Both the position numbers and the translations under genes were made by a program. From contig NZ_JAHESF010000005.1 in NCBI RefSeq assembly GCF_018598225.1, forward strand, positions 62,001 to 126,000: DNA of 64,000 nt, written 5' to 3'. Below, piece by piece: positions 37,284 to 46,020 of this stretch. A model generated the notes under the pieces. That model saw only the letters and a program-made list of their open reading frames with translations, made no database searches and was not told the origin of the DNA. The stretch is from Chryseosolibacter histidinae. GTDB lineage: Bacteria > Bacteroidota > Bacteroidia > Cytophagales > Cyclobacteriaceae. Positions within the stretch are counted from its first letter, which is position 1; every line of letters begins with the position of its first letter.

Positions 37284-40200
37284 ATGAATTTTTCTTTACC
37301 TCCCCAGACAGGGCGGTGGTCACGTGTGGTTTTGCAGACCAGTGAAGGGCCCACAAAAGGTGTTTCGATGCACCGGCTCTTCCACGCAGGCTTCCTCTCC
37401 GTTCTTTTTCTCTTTGCAGGCATCGGTTCGCTGCAAGCGCAGCAGATCAACGTAACCGGAAGGGTTACATCCGTTGACGACCACGGTGCTTTACCCGGTG
37501 TGAGCGTTTTTGTCAAAGGTACACAAACCGGTACCGTGACCGACGCTGACGGACGTTACACCATCAGCGTTCCTTCACCATCATCCGTACTGGTTATTTC
37601 TTTCATCGGTTATAAAACAACCGAAGTTCCGGTAGATGGAAGAAGCACAGTAGACGTGAGCATCGAATCGGATATCACACAGCTCGGTGAAGTTGTGGTG
37701 ACAGCCTTCGGTATCGCCCAGGAAAAGAAAGCGCTGGTATCGGCTACGCAAGAAGTTGCTGGTAAAGATCTCGCGTTGTCAAAAGAAACCAACCTGGTGG
37801 ATGCGCTCAACGCTAAAGTTGCTGGTGTCAATATCACCCGGCAGGGTGGATCTGCAGGTGCAGCCTCCAGCATCGTGATTCGCGGATTCTCGTCAGTGAA
37901 TGGTGAGAACCAGCCGCTGTTCGTGGTTGACGGTGTGCCGATCAACAATGCTTACAGAACAACCGCTCGCGGTTCCAGCGTAGATGCTCCTAACCGTGCC
38001 ATCGATATCAATCCAAATGACATCGAAACCATCAACGTTCTGAAAGGTCCTGCAGCCACTGCTTTGTATGGTATCCAGGCGGGTAGCGGCGTGGTGATCA
38101 TCACTACGAAAAAAGGAAAGCGTTCAGATGACAAAAATGTATCTGTTAACTTCTCTTCCAATTATTCAATGGATAAGATCATGCGTAACTTCCCCGCCAA
38201 CATGCGTTTTGGCCAGGGCGATGGCAGCGTATACAATACAACCACTTTTTCTCACTTCGGTCCCCCGATCACAACGCTGCGTTATGACGGCACAGACCTG
38301 AACCCGGCAGATCCAAGGGGCAGGATCGTAGATATGAATGACCCCACAGCCATTGCAGACGCCAGGGTTATTCCGGTGAACAACCAGGACAAATTCTATC
38401 AGATCGGTAAGACCTGGGATAACAACCTCAGCCTGTCAGGAGGAAACAAGAACAGCACGTTCTATTTGTCATTGGGTAACTATTCGCAGGACGGTATCAT
38501 TCCCAATAACGAATATGATAGAACTAGCCTTAAGGTGACGGCAGAAACGTCGCTTCATGATAAATTCAAGATCGCCGGTTCAGCTACGTACGTTTATAGC
38601 ACCAGTACCCGTTTCGGAAGAGGAGACAATCTCTCTGACGTTATCCAGGGAACTGTAAGAACGCCTCCTACTTTTGATAACTCCGCTGGTTATGTGTATC
38701 CACTCACAGGTGCACAACGCCAGTTCAGAGCTCAGCCTGACAACCCGTTCTGGACCATTAATTTCAACCCGTATAAAGATGAAGTTAACCGTATCATCGG
38801 TTATGTGCAGGCCACCTATGACCCTACATCATGGCTGAACATTATGTACAGGGTGGGAACGGACGTTGCCAGCGACAAGCGCAATCAGCAATGGGCAAAA
38901 GGAAGTACGGGTGGTGATGGTACACCCGGAGGCCGTGTGCTGCAGGATGTGTACAATGACAGGCAGATCAACTCAGACCTGATCGCTACCGCGACCAAGA
39001 CGTTTGGAGACTTCAACGTTTCTCTCCTGGTTGGCCACAATTATTTCACCAGGTCAAATGGTCGTCAGTATATCGATGGAAGGAATTTACTGGTGCCTGG
39101 ACTTTATAACATCGGTAATACCCAGGAAAGCCTGGTGCAGATTCAAAACCTCGAAACGAAAAAAACAGCAGCTGTCCTTTCCCGCTTATCGGTTGATTAC
39201 AAGAACATGCTGTTTTTGGAGATGACCGGAAGGAATGAATGGACTTCGACGCTTCGCAGTCCTAACAACTCGTTCTTCTACGGATCTGGCGGACTTGGCT
39301 TTGTGTTTACAGAGGCATTCAACATGGATGACGGTGTTTTATCGTTCGGAAAGCTGAGAGGCGCGTATGCCGAAGCCGGCCGTGATGCAGCTCCGTATTC
39401 CGACCAAACGTTCTATAGCAGCAGGTCAGTGGTTTCGGGTGCATGGAGTACATTGTCACTAAGGTTCCCGTTGGCCGGTTCAGGCATCGGCTCGGTTGAT
39501 CTTTCGAATACTGCAGGTAATCCGGCGCTCAGACCGGAGCGTACTAAAACTATGGAGTTCGGAACTGAATTGAAATTTCTCAACAACAGGATTGGATTGG
39601 ATGTCACTTATTACAGAAAGCTTGACGTAGACCAGATCATTCTCATTACAACTCCCGGAAGTACTGGCTTTACGAACAAAAGGATCAACGCCGGTGAAAT
39701 TGAGAACAAAGGATGGGAAGTGGTGCTCAATGCAACGCCCGTTCAACAAAACAAATTCTCATGGGATATCACCGCCAACTTTACGCGTAACAGGAACATG
39801 GTGCTCGAGCTGCCTGTTGACAGGATCGCGCTTGCCGGTTTCGGAAACCTGCGGCCTCTTGTAAAAAAGGGTGAGCCGTTCAGCGTGTTTTATGGAACTG
39901 CCTTCCTGCGTGATGATAAAGGCAACCTGATCATCGACGCCAATGGCTATCCGCAAAGAAGCCCGATCACTGCTGACAATCCTTCTGGCGACCTGAAGAT
40001 CGGTGACCCGAACCCCGATTGGCTGATGGGTGTTCGTAATACATTCTCTTATAGCAACCTGAGCCTGACCTTCCTTTGGGACTTCAGAAAAGGTGGGGAT
40101 GTGGCCAACATCACCAGCAACTGGCAACGGGCTACAGGTGTGCCGGATTTCACCTATGACCGCAACCACATGGTTGTATTCAATGGCGTAACAGCAGACG

Positions 40201-40532
40201 GATCGCCGAATACAAAACAAGTGTTGATCAACGAAGCATATTACATCGGCATTGGTAACAGGGATATAGCTGAGCGCTTTGTGGAAGATGGCTCCTGGAT
40301 CAGACTGCGCGATGTTAGCCTGTCGTACGGCCTGCCTTCATCTGTGGTCAGCAAGATGAAAATGAAACGCCTCAACGTGAGCCTGTACGGACGAAACATA
40401 CTGTTGTTTACCGGTTACAGCAACATCGATCCGGAGACCAACTTCTCAGGACCTAACTCCTCAATCGGTGTGGATGCTTTCGGTACCCCGACATCGCGTA
40501 GCTACGGCGTTAGCCTGAATGCAACTTTCTAA
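37284..40532 (+). CDS. SusC/RagA family TonB-linked outer membrane protein
   Basis: A 1082-residue outer-membrane transporter. A signal peptide (HAGFLSVLFLFAGIGSLQAQ, about residues 33-52) follows a 28-residue hydrophilic lead. Next come the carboxypeptidase-like domain (VTGRVTSVDDHGALPGVSVF), the TonB/plug region (GEVVVTAFGIAQEKKAL), the SusC signature PLFVVDGVPI, and a beta-barrel ending in Phe. It pairs with the SusD-like gene 26 bases downstream and imports a ligand captured by SusD. No glycoside hydrolase or peptidase is in the operon, so the substrate is unknown. Confidence 0.96.
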   Translation: MNFSLPPQTGRWSRVVLQTSEGPTKGVSMHRLFHAGFLSVLFLFAGIGSLQAQQINVTGRVTSVDDHGALPGVSVFVKGTQTGTVTDADGRYTISVPSPSSVLVISFIGYKTTEVPVDGRSTVDVSIESDITQLGEVVVTAFGIAQEKKALVSATQEVAGKDLALSKETNLVDALNAKVAGVNITRQGGSAGAASSIVIRGFSSVNGENQPLFVVDGVPINNAYRTTARGSSVDAPNRAIDINPNDIETINVLKGPAATALYGIQAGSGVVIITTKKGKRSDDKNVSVNFSSNYSMDKIMRNFPANMRFGQGDGSVYNTTTFSHFGPPITTLRYDGTDLNPADPRGRIVDMNDPTAIADARVIPVNNQDKFYQIGKTWDNNLSLSGGNKNSTFYLSLGNYSQDGIIPNNEYDRTSLKVTAETSLHDKFKIAGSATYVYSTSTRFGRGDNLSDVIQGTVRTPPTFDNSAGYVYPLTGAQRQFRAQPDNPFWTINFNPYKDEVNRIIGYVQATYDPTSWLNIMYRVGTDVASDKRNQQWAKGSTGGDGTPGGRVLQDVYNDRQINSDLIATATKTFGDFNVSLLVGHNYFTRSNGRQYIDGRNLLVPGLYNIGNTQESLVQIQNLETKKTAAVLSRLSVDYKNMLFLEMTGRNEWTSTLRSPNNSFFYGSGGLGFVFTEAFNMDDGVLSFGKLRGAYAEAGRDAAPYSDQTFYSSRSVVSGAWSTLSLRFPLAGSGIGSVDLSNTAGNPALRPERTKTMEFGTELKFLNNRIGLDVTYYRKLDVDQIILITTPGSTGFTNKRINAGEIENKGWEVVLNATPVQQNKFSWDITANFTRNRNMVLELPVDRIALAGFGNLRPLVKKGEPFSVFYGTAFLRDDKGNLIIDANGYPQRSPITADNPSGDLKIGDPNPDWLMGVRNTFSYSNLSLTFLWDFRKGGDVANITSNWQRATGVPDFTYDRNHMVVFNGVTADGSPNTKQVLINEAYYIGIGNRDIAERFVEDGSWIRLRDVSLSYGLPSSVVSKMKMKRLNVSLYGRNILLFTGYSNIDPETNFSGPNSSIGVDAFGTPTSRSYGVSLNATF

Positions 40533-40558
40533 TGACTGCTCTTTAAAACATTACAGAT

Positions 40559-42055
40559 ATGAAGTTTATAAAAGATAGATTTTTAATAGCGGCAGCGGGA
40601 TTACTCATGGTATGTTTGCCGTCATGCGATCTTGAAGAGGCAAATATCAATCCCAACAATACTACAGATGCTGCAGTACCTGTGTTGCTGGCGTCTACGC
40701 AAGCCAACCTGGTTTGGGCGATCAATGACTTCGCAGCCCAGAGTACCAGCACGCTCGTGCAGCAGTTGGCCGGAACACTGAACGTGCAGCTCAATGTCAC
40801 CACCTACAAATACCTGCCTACGAATTTTCAGACCACCTGGAATGATCATTTCTATGCAGGAACTATGAAAGATCTCAAGACCATTATCGATAAGTCTACA
40901 GAGAACCAGGCCTACCTTCACTACAGGGGAGTGGCTAAGATTCAGATGGCGATGGCGCTGGGGTACATTGTAGATCTCTGGGGCGATGCACCTTATACAA
41001 CGGCACTGGATCTTGAAGGAAACCCGAAACCAACATATGATCGTGGCGCAGACCTGTATGCAGAAATGTTCAAGCTGTTTGACGAAGGTGTGGCTGATCT
41101 GAACAGCCCGAGCGCACTCTCTCCTTCGACCAATGACCGTTTCTTTCCTGCTGCAACCGAAGCGCTGTGGCGTACCACATCGATACCGCGCTGGATCAAA
41201 ACGGTGAACGCGCTCAAAGCAAGGTATCAGAACCACCTGAGCAAGATCGATGCGCAAGGTTCTGCACAAAAAGCCCTTGACGCTATCGCTGCCGGTACAT
41301 TTACCAGCAATGCTGACGAACTCAAGGTATCTTTTGGATCAACTTCCGATACTGCAGGCCCTTGGTACCAATTCCTCCAGGGATCATTCGGTCTTAATAA
41401 CATCGCCATCAGCCAGGAATTCATCACCATGCTGAACGATCGCGTAAGTCCCGGAGTTGATGATCCGAGGTTAAGGTTTTACGCGACTGACAATGTTGGT
41501 TCGCCGGATGCCGACGGCAATTATATCGGAACACCTTATGGTGCCACCATTCCGACTGGTGCTGCGAAGTTCGGGCCATATATAAATACGCCGGGCGCGC
41601 CAACCAATATCATTACGTATGCAGAAGTAAAGTTCATTGAAGCAGAAGCTAACTTCCGGCTGGGCAAGTTCACAGAAGCTGCGGCGGCGTTAAATGCAGC
41701 TGTCAAGGCATCTATACTACGTGTTACAGGCGCAGCAGACGCTGCCTATGAAGCGAAGTATGCCAGCGAAACCGCGGCAACCATTCAGGTAGATGGGCTT
41801 CAAAAGATCTTCACAGAAAAATATATCGCCCTGTTCCTCGAAACGGAAGCATGGACCGACTGGCGCAGAAGCATTCCTGCCGGTGCTGCCGGAACAACCA
41901 ACGGAATCCCGGCCATTAAGGTACTGCCTGCCGGCGATACCGGTACAAACGGTGTATTCCCGAGAAGATTTTTGTACCCGACATCGGAGATCGATAACAA
42001 CGTGGAGAACATCACTTCCACATCGATGACAGAAAGGGTTTTTTGGGATCTTTAA
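40559..42055 (+). CDS. SusD/RagB family nutrient-binding lipoprotein
   Basis: A 498-residue surface lipoprotein with signal and lipobox ending MVCLPSC (Cys23). The N-terminal segment EEANINPNNTTDA and helical repeats (AMALGYIVDLWGDAPYTTAL, ITYAEVKFIEAEANFRLGKF) match the SusD-like family lacking a known substrate. The C-terminal RRFLYPTSEIDNN is typical. It caps the SusC transporter. Cotranscribed with its neighbours. Confidence 0.95.
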   Translation: MKFIKDRFLIAAAGLLMVCLPSCDLEEANINPNNTTDAAVPVLLASTQANLVWAINDFAAQSTSTLVQQLAGTLNVQLNVTTYKYLPTNFQTTWNDHFYAGTMKDLKTIIDKSTENQAYLHYRGVAKIQMAMALGYIVDLWGDAPYTTALDLEGNPKPTYDRGADLYAEMFKLFDEGVADLNSPSALSPSTNDRFFPAATEALWRTTSIPRWIKTVNALKARYQNHLSKIDAQGSAQKALDAIAAGTFTSNADELKVSFGSTSDTAGPWYQFLQGSFGLNNIAISQEFITMLNDRVSPGVDDPRLRFYATDNVGSPDADGNYIGTPYGATIPTGAAKFGPYINTPGAPTNIITYAEVKFIEAEANFRLGKFTEAAAALNAAVKASILRVTGAADAAYEAKYASETAATIQVDGLQKIFTEKYIALFLETEAWTDWRRSIPAGAAGTTNGIPAIKVLPAGDTGTNGVFPRRFLYPTSEIDNNVENITSTSMTERVFWDL

Positions 42056-42067
42056 TACTTTTGACTT

Positions 42068-42487
42068 ATGAAAACATTCAGAAAAAATATATTGCTCAAT
42101 GCCCTCGTCGTGCTGATTGGCCTTACTTCGTGCTTCGATGAGAAAGAGGAAGACTACAAGATCATCGGCGCAGTAGGCACAGTGTCTGTAATGACCGTTA
42201 CTAAATCGACGCCAACCGTAGGTGAGCAGATCACAGTAAACATCCGGTACTTCTCAGAGAATGTAGCCGTGAAGCAGTTACGGCTTACGCAAACGATCGG
42301 TTCGGATGTTACGGTAGTGGCTACGAAGGATGTTACTGGTTTCGATATCAATAACTCCTATGTGGATACGTTTACCTACACCGTTCCCGCGGCTCCGCTA
42401 AATACGGTGATCAAGCTGACCACAGAGATCGAGACCGTTAACAATCTTACGAACAGCGCCAAATTTGTGAACATCACAGTGAAGTGA
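42068..42487 (+). CDS. Small lipoprotein of the SusCD operon
   Basis: A 139-residue lipoprotein with the lipobox LIGLTSC (Cys22) followed by an acidic stretch FDEKEEDYK. The mature part is beta-rich (TPTVGEQITVNIRYFSENVA) and looks like an immunoglobulin-like or SusE-type binding domain. I do not recognise a named family. It starts 12 bases after the SusD stop and ends ahead of a terminator, so it is the third operon gene, probably an accessory ligand-binding lipoprotein. Confidence 0.75.
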   Translation: MKTFRKNILLNALVVLIGLTSCFDEKEEDYKIIGAVGTVSVMTVTKSTPTVGEQITVNIRYFSENVAVKQLRLTQTIGSDVTVVATKDVTGFDINNSYVDTFTYTVPAAPLNTVIKLTTEIETVNNLTNSAKFVNITVK

Positions 42488-42517
42488 TAAGGAGCTGAAC
42501 GAGAGATACTCCATTTT

Positions 42518-42551
42518 AAAAAGCCGTCCCCGAATCGAGGACGGCTTTTTT
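42518..42551 (+). terminator. Intrinsic terminator of the SusCD operon
   Basis: AAAAGCCGTCC pairs with GGACGGCTTTT around an 8-base loop and is followed by a T-run. It lies 30 bases after the lipoprotein stop. A second short GC hairpin (AGCCCC-GAA-GGGGCT, about 42572-42587) follows. Confidence 0.9.
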
Positions 42552-42900
42552 CATCACAGACCGAGCCTAAAAAGCCCCGAAGGGGCTTAATGTGGATAAG
42601 GGAAGAGGCTGCCTCTTAAGCAACCTCTTGAATACCCACTCCAAACCAAAATCTTATTAATATCTACCAGACAGACGGGCTAAAAAGGCCTGCAAAAGCC
42701 CCTTTTTTCAAATATCCTGGTAACCTGAAATGCTAAGTGTTTTTGCAATATTTACCCAAGAACTGCATCTTTAAACGGCAAATTCCGGCATTTTGATTCG
42801 GTGATTTGACTGAATTTGCAATTTTTTGCTGCATTTTGTTTTAGTTCGGTTAATTTTTTTTCCGATGGATAAGATTTCTGATTATAGGGTTTTAATTCCT

Positions 42901-43650
42901 ATGCTCAAGGAAGAACGACATGACTTTATTCTGAACGAGGTAAAAGTCAGGAACCGCGTCCTCTTGACTGACCTGGCTGTGAAGCTTAACATCTCCGAAG
43001 ACACCGTCAGGCGTGATCTCAAATACCTTGACGAGCAGGGCAAGATCAAGAAGGTTCACGGTGGCGCGATCTCCACTTCTTACCACCTCTATACTTATAA
43101 GGAACAGGAGATCTATGCCCACGAGAACAAATCCGTTATTGCGCAGAAAGCCCATGCGCTGTTGAGAGAAGGGCAGGTGATCCTCATCAGCGGGGGCACT
43201 ACAAACCTTGAGTTCGCCAGGCTTTTTCCGAAAAACATTAAGGCCACCATCTTCACCCCGAGCCTGCCCGTGGCCATGCAGTTGCTGGAGCACCCCAACG
43301 TGCAGACCATCTTTATCGGGGGGCGTCTCTCTCACGAAGCCCAGATCGCGCTGGGAGGCGAGACCATTCAAACCATCTCACAGGTGCGGGCCGACCTCTG
43401 CTTTCTCGGTACCGGACAGCTCGATCCTGTGCATGGCCTCACAGAATTCGATTGGGAAGTAGTGCAGCTGAAGAAAGCCATGATCCTCGCTTCCAAAAAG
43501 ATCGTGTCACTCACCATCTCTGAAAAGATCAACTCCATCCAGGTGTATAAGGTCTGCGATGCCCGCGCCATCCATACGCTCATTACCGAGCTCAACCCCG
43601 GCGATCCGTTCCTCGATCCCTTCAAACAACTGGGACTGGAAATTTTATGA
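42901..43650 (+). CDS. DeoR/GlpR family transcriptional regulator
   Basis: A 249-residue regulator. The N-terminal winged HTH is MLKEERHDFILNEV followed by LAVKLNISEDTVRRDLKYL and KKVHGGAIS. The C-terminal DeoR sugar-phosphate sensor domain contains LISGGTTNLEFARLFP and IFIGGRLSHEAQIALGG. The start at 42901 aligns with the family; ATG 42865 would add 12 residues. It lies 410 bases after the SusCD operon on the same strand, so control of that operon by a phosphorylated sugar is a reasonable guess without direct evidence. Confidence 0.92.
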   Translation: MLKEERHDFILNEVKVRNRVLLTDLAVKLNISEDTVRRDLKYLDEQGKIKKVHGGAISTSYHLYTYKEQEIYAHENKSVIAQKAHALLREGQVILISGGTTNLEFARLFPKNIKATIFTPSLPVAMQLLEHPNVQTIFIGGRLSHEAQIALGGETIQTISQVRADLCFLGTGQLDPVHGLTEFDWEVVQLKKAMILASKKIVSLTISEKINSIQVYKVCDARAIHTLITELNPGDPFLDPFKQLGLEIL

Positions 43651-43772
43651 CGCATAAAACATCCTGTGTGTATCAACGTTAATGTGATTGGTAGCTGAAA
43701 TCTCGGCAGGGGCACAGCTTTAGTAGGTGATAAAATTAAAATCCGTATCTTAGTCCATCATTTTTTAAGCTT

Positions 43773-44063
43773 ATGTTCAAGAAACTACCGAAGATCTTCC
43801 GCAATTTTTACGTAGTAACCCTGGTCATTTTTTTGCTGTGGATGCTGGTGCTCGATTCCAATAACCTGATCGCCAGGTTCCAGCTCGGCGCCAAGCTCAG
43901 CTCACTGGAAGATGAGAAGGAATATTACGAAGCCAAGATCAAAGAAGTGCAAAAAGATCACGACGAGCTTTTTGGCGACCGAGAATCGATCGAAAAATTC
44001 GCCCGTGAGAAATACCTCATGAAAAAAGAGTCAGAAGACATTTTCATCATTGAAGAAAAATAA
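43773..44063 (+). CDS. FtsB/DivIC family cell-division protein
   Basis: A 96-residue septum-formation initiator. One membrane helix (VVTLVIFLLWMLVLDSNNLI, about residues 14-33) is followed by a coiled coil (KLSSLEDEKEYYEAKIKEVQ) and the family ending SIEKFAREKYLMKKESEDIF. It works in the divisome with FtsL-type partners. In many genomes it directly follows eno; here 9.5 kb intervene. It lies 9 bases upstream of the next gene. Confidence 0.9.
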   Translation: MFKKLPKIFRNFYVVTLVIFLLWMLVLDSNNLIARFQLGAKLSSLEDEKEYYEAKIKEVQKDHDELFGDRESIEKFAREKYLMKKESEDIFIIEEK

Positions 44064-44072
44064 GAACCGGCC

Positions 44073-44612
44073 ATGAAAAAGTTGCTGCCCCTGTTATTGT
44101 TGACCTGTTGCTGGATCAGTGCCTTTTCGCAACGTGACGTGGATGAACGCACCAGCTGGTCTATAAAAGACCGTGGTTACCTGGGTCTGGGTTTCGGCGG
44201 CCTCGGCTTCGGCACCAACAGCCAGTACGGAAATTATTTCTCCATCGGCCTTTCTCCGCAGGCAGGCTACATGCTCACCAAAAATCTTTCTTCTGGCCTC
44301 GCGTTCGAATATCAGTACACAAGCTATTCAGACCTGAAGCTCAAGAACCACATGTATGGATGGTATCCCTTCGTGCGATACAACATCAGGGATTTCTTCC
44401 TGCAGGCAGATTACGACTGGTATAGCCTCGATAACGTTTTCACCCCCGAAACAGACCGGGTGACTTTTGACCGGTTCTTTGTAGGAGTGGGTTACGCTTC
44501 AAGAGGCGGAGGCAGAAGCGCTGTAAATTTCCTGGCTCAGTATGACCTGCTCTATACCAATACAAGCCCCTTCAACTCACCACTCTCCATCCGCATTTTC
44601 ATGACATTCTGA
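44073..44612 (+). CDS. Outer-membrane beta-barrel-like protein
   Basis: A 179-residue protein with signal peptide (MKKLLPLLLLTCCWISAFSQ). It shows alternating beta segments rich in Tyr, Gly and Phe (YLGLGFGGLGFGTNSQYG, ISIGLSPQAGYM-like stretches) and ends in Phe (SIRIFMTF), as expected for an outer-membrane barrel of about eight strands. I do not recognise a named family. It is likely cotranscribed with the FtsB-like gene. Confidence 0.75.
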   Translation: MKKLLPLLLLTCCWISAFSQRDVDERTSWSIKDRGYLGLGFGGLGFGTNSQYGNYFSIGLSPQAGYMLTKNLSSGLAFEYQYTSYSDLKLKNHMYGWYPFVRYNIRDFFLQADYDWYSLDNVFTPETDRVTFDRFFVGVGYASRGGGRSAVNFLAQYDLLYTNTSPFNSPLSIRIFMTF

Positions 44613-44615
44613 TAA

Positions 44616-44725
44616 CTGGTAGTCGGCCATCGGTATTTGGTAATCGGTTTTAAGAAGTCTACCGACTGCCATGACTCAGGGATTCCGTACTTCGTACCCT
44701 CGTATTTCGTACCTACTGTGACCGG
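44616..44725. repeat. GGTAGTCGG and CGTACTTCGTACC word repeats
   Basis: GGTAGTCGG and GGTAATCGG face CTACCGACT, and CGTACTTCGTACC is followed by CGTATTTCGTACC. It fills the gap between two convergent genes. The TACTTCGTA word also occurs in the ~150-bp elements. Confidence 0.65.
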
Positions 44726-45805
44726 TTACGAAAACTGAACGTTGTACTTTGAAGCAACTCCAACCAGGTCTTCCACTACTTTATCGATCAGCGGAATTCC
44801 ATTCTTGGTCCGCGCTTCGCTCATCTCACGTTCGGGGTCGCCGGGTATCAGCACACGCGGTTCACCGTCAATGGTTTTCGCAGACCTGAACCTGCCGATC
44901 CAGTTATCCATGTGATCTTTGAACTCGTTGGCAGGCCTGAATGCATCTACGCGCAGTGCTCCGAAGAAATGGCCGATGCCATCGCCCACAGGGTCTGCCG
45001 GAGGCGAAAGGAAGCTCACGAACGGAGGCACCCACGGACCATAATTTGCGCCTGAAAGCACTGCCGAAAAAATATCTACCCAGGCACCGAGGCAATAACC
45101 TTTGTGGCTTCCGTGCTCACGGTCGCTGCCCAGTGGTATCAGTGCGCCGCCATCTTTCAGCTCATGCGCATTGGTGGAAGGTTCACCGTTCTTCTTCTGG
45201 ATCCATCCCACGGGAGCGTCAAGGTTTTTGCGTTGTAGTATTTCGAGCTTGCCATTGGCTGCGGTGGTGGTGGCAAAGTCGGCCACAAAGGCGGGTTGCT
45301 TTCCTGCCGGAATGGCTACCGCGATAGGGTTTGTGCCCAGCAGCCTTTCCACTGCAAAAGTGGGTGCCACCAGCGGGCTGGCGTTGGTCATGGCCATGCC
45401 GATCATATCGTGTTGCAAAGCCTTCATGGCGTGGTACCCCGCAATGCCGAAGTGATTCGAGTTCTTCACCGCCACCCAGCCTGTACCTGCGTTCTTCGCT
45501 TTCGCGATGGCTATTTCCATCGCCTTGGGAGCCACCACCAGGCCCAGCCCGCCATCGCCGTCGACCACCGCGGTGCTGGGTGTTTCATGCACTACCCTGA
45601 TCACGGGGTTGGCGTTGATCCGCTTCGCTTCCCAGAGGCGTAAATATCCCGAAAGGCGGGCTATGCCATGAGAGTCGATACCGCGAAGGTCTGCGCTCAG
45701 CAAAACCTCGGTGGCCAGCTCCGCCTGATCAGCAGGGCAGCCCATGCGGTTAAAAACTTCTTTCGTAAATTTCTGCAGCGACGCGAGCGAATAAACCTTA
45801 TCCAT
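44726..45805 (-). CDS. Ldh family NAD(P)-dependent oxidoreductase
   Basis: A 359-residue member of the malate/L-lactate/ureidoglycolate/2,3-diketogulonate dehydrogenase family, which has its own NAD fold, not Rossmann. It shows SADLRGIDSHGIARLSGYL with the catalytic His, VAVKNSNHFGIAGYHAM, LLGTNPIAVAIP and GSHKGYCLGAWVDIFSAVL. The substrate cannot be read from sequence. It is alone on the minus strand and convergent with the outer-membrane protein gene. Confidence 0.92.
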   Translation of the reverse strand: MDKVYSLASLQKFTKEVFNRMGCPADQAELATEVLLSADLRGIDSHGIARLSGYLRLWEAKRINANPVIRVVHETPSTAVVDGDGGLGLVVAPKAMEIAIAKAKNAGTGWVAVKNSNHFGIAGYHAMKALQHDMIGMAMTNASPLVAPTFAVERLLGTNPIAVAIPAGKQPAFVADFATTTAANGKLEILQRKNLDAPVGWIQKKNGEPSTNAHELKDGGALIPLGSDREHGSHKGYCLGAWVDIFSAVLSGANYGPWVPPFVSFLSPPADPVGDGIGHFFGALRVDAFRPANEFKDHMDNWIGRFRSAKTIDGEPRVLIPGDPEREMSEARTKNGIPLIDKVVEDLVGVASKYNVQFS

Positions 45806-45891
45806 ACAGTTTCGTAAGATCGCAAAAGTACGTCATTGTGTTTAATACCCAAGAAGGCCGTTACTGAAATAATCAAACGGCAACAGGATAT

Positions 45892-45972
45892 AGAATTTAA
45901 AATACAGCATTTAGGAGTTAGAATGGAGCCCCTTGATTTCACTCGAATTCTAAATGCTAAATTCTAAATTCT
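45892..45972. repeat. GAATTTA/TAAATTC inverted word repeat
   Basis: The left arm (GAATTTAAAATACAGCATTT, GGAGTTAGAAT) is complemented by the right arm (ATTCTAAATGCTAAATTC). It lies between divergent genes, before the DUF4139 gene. Confidence 0.7.
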
Positions 45973-46020
45973 TTCCTGTATGGAATTTCAGCACTGCATA
46001 CATCTATAGTAAAATTGAAA

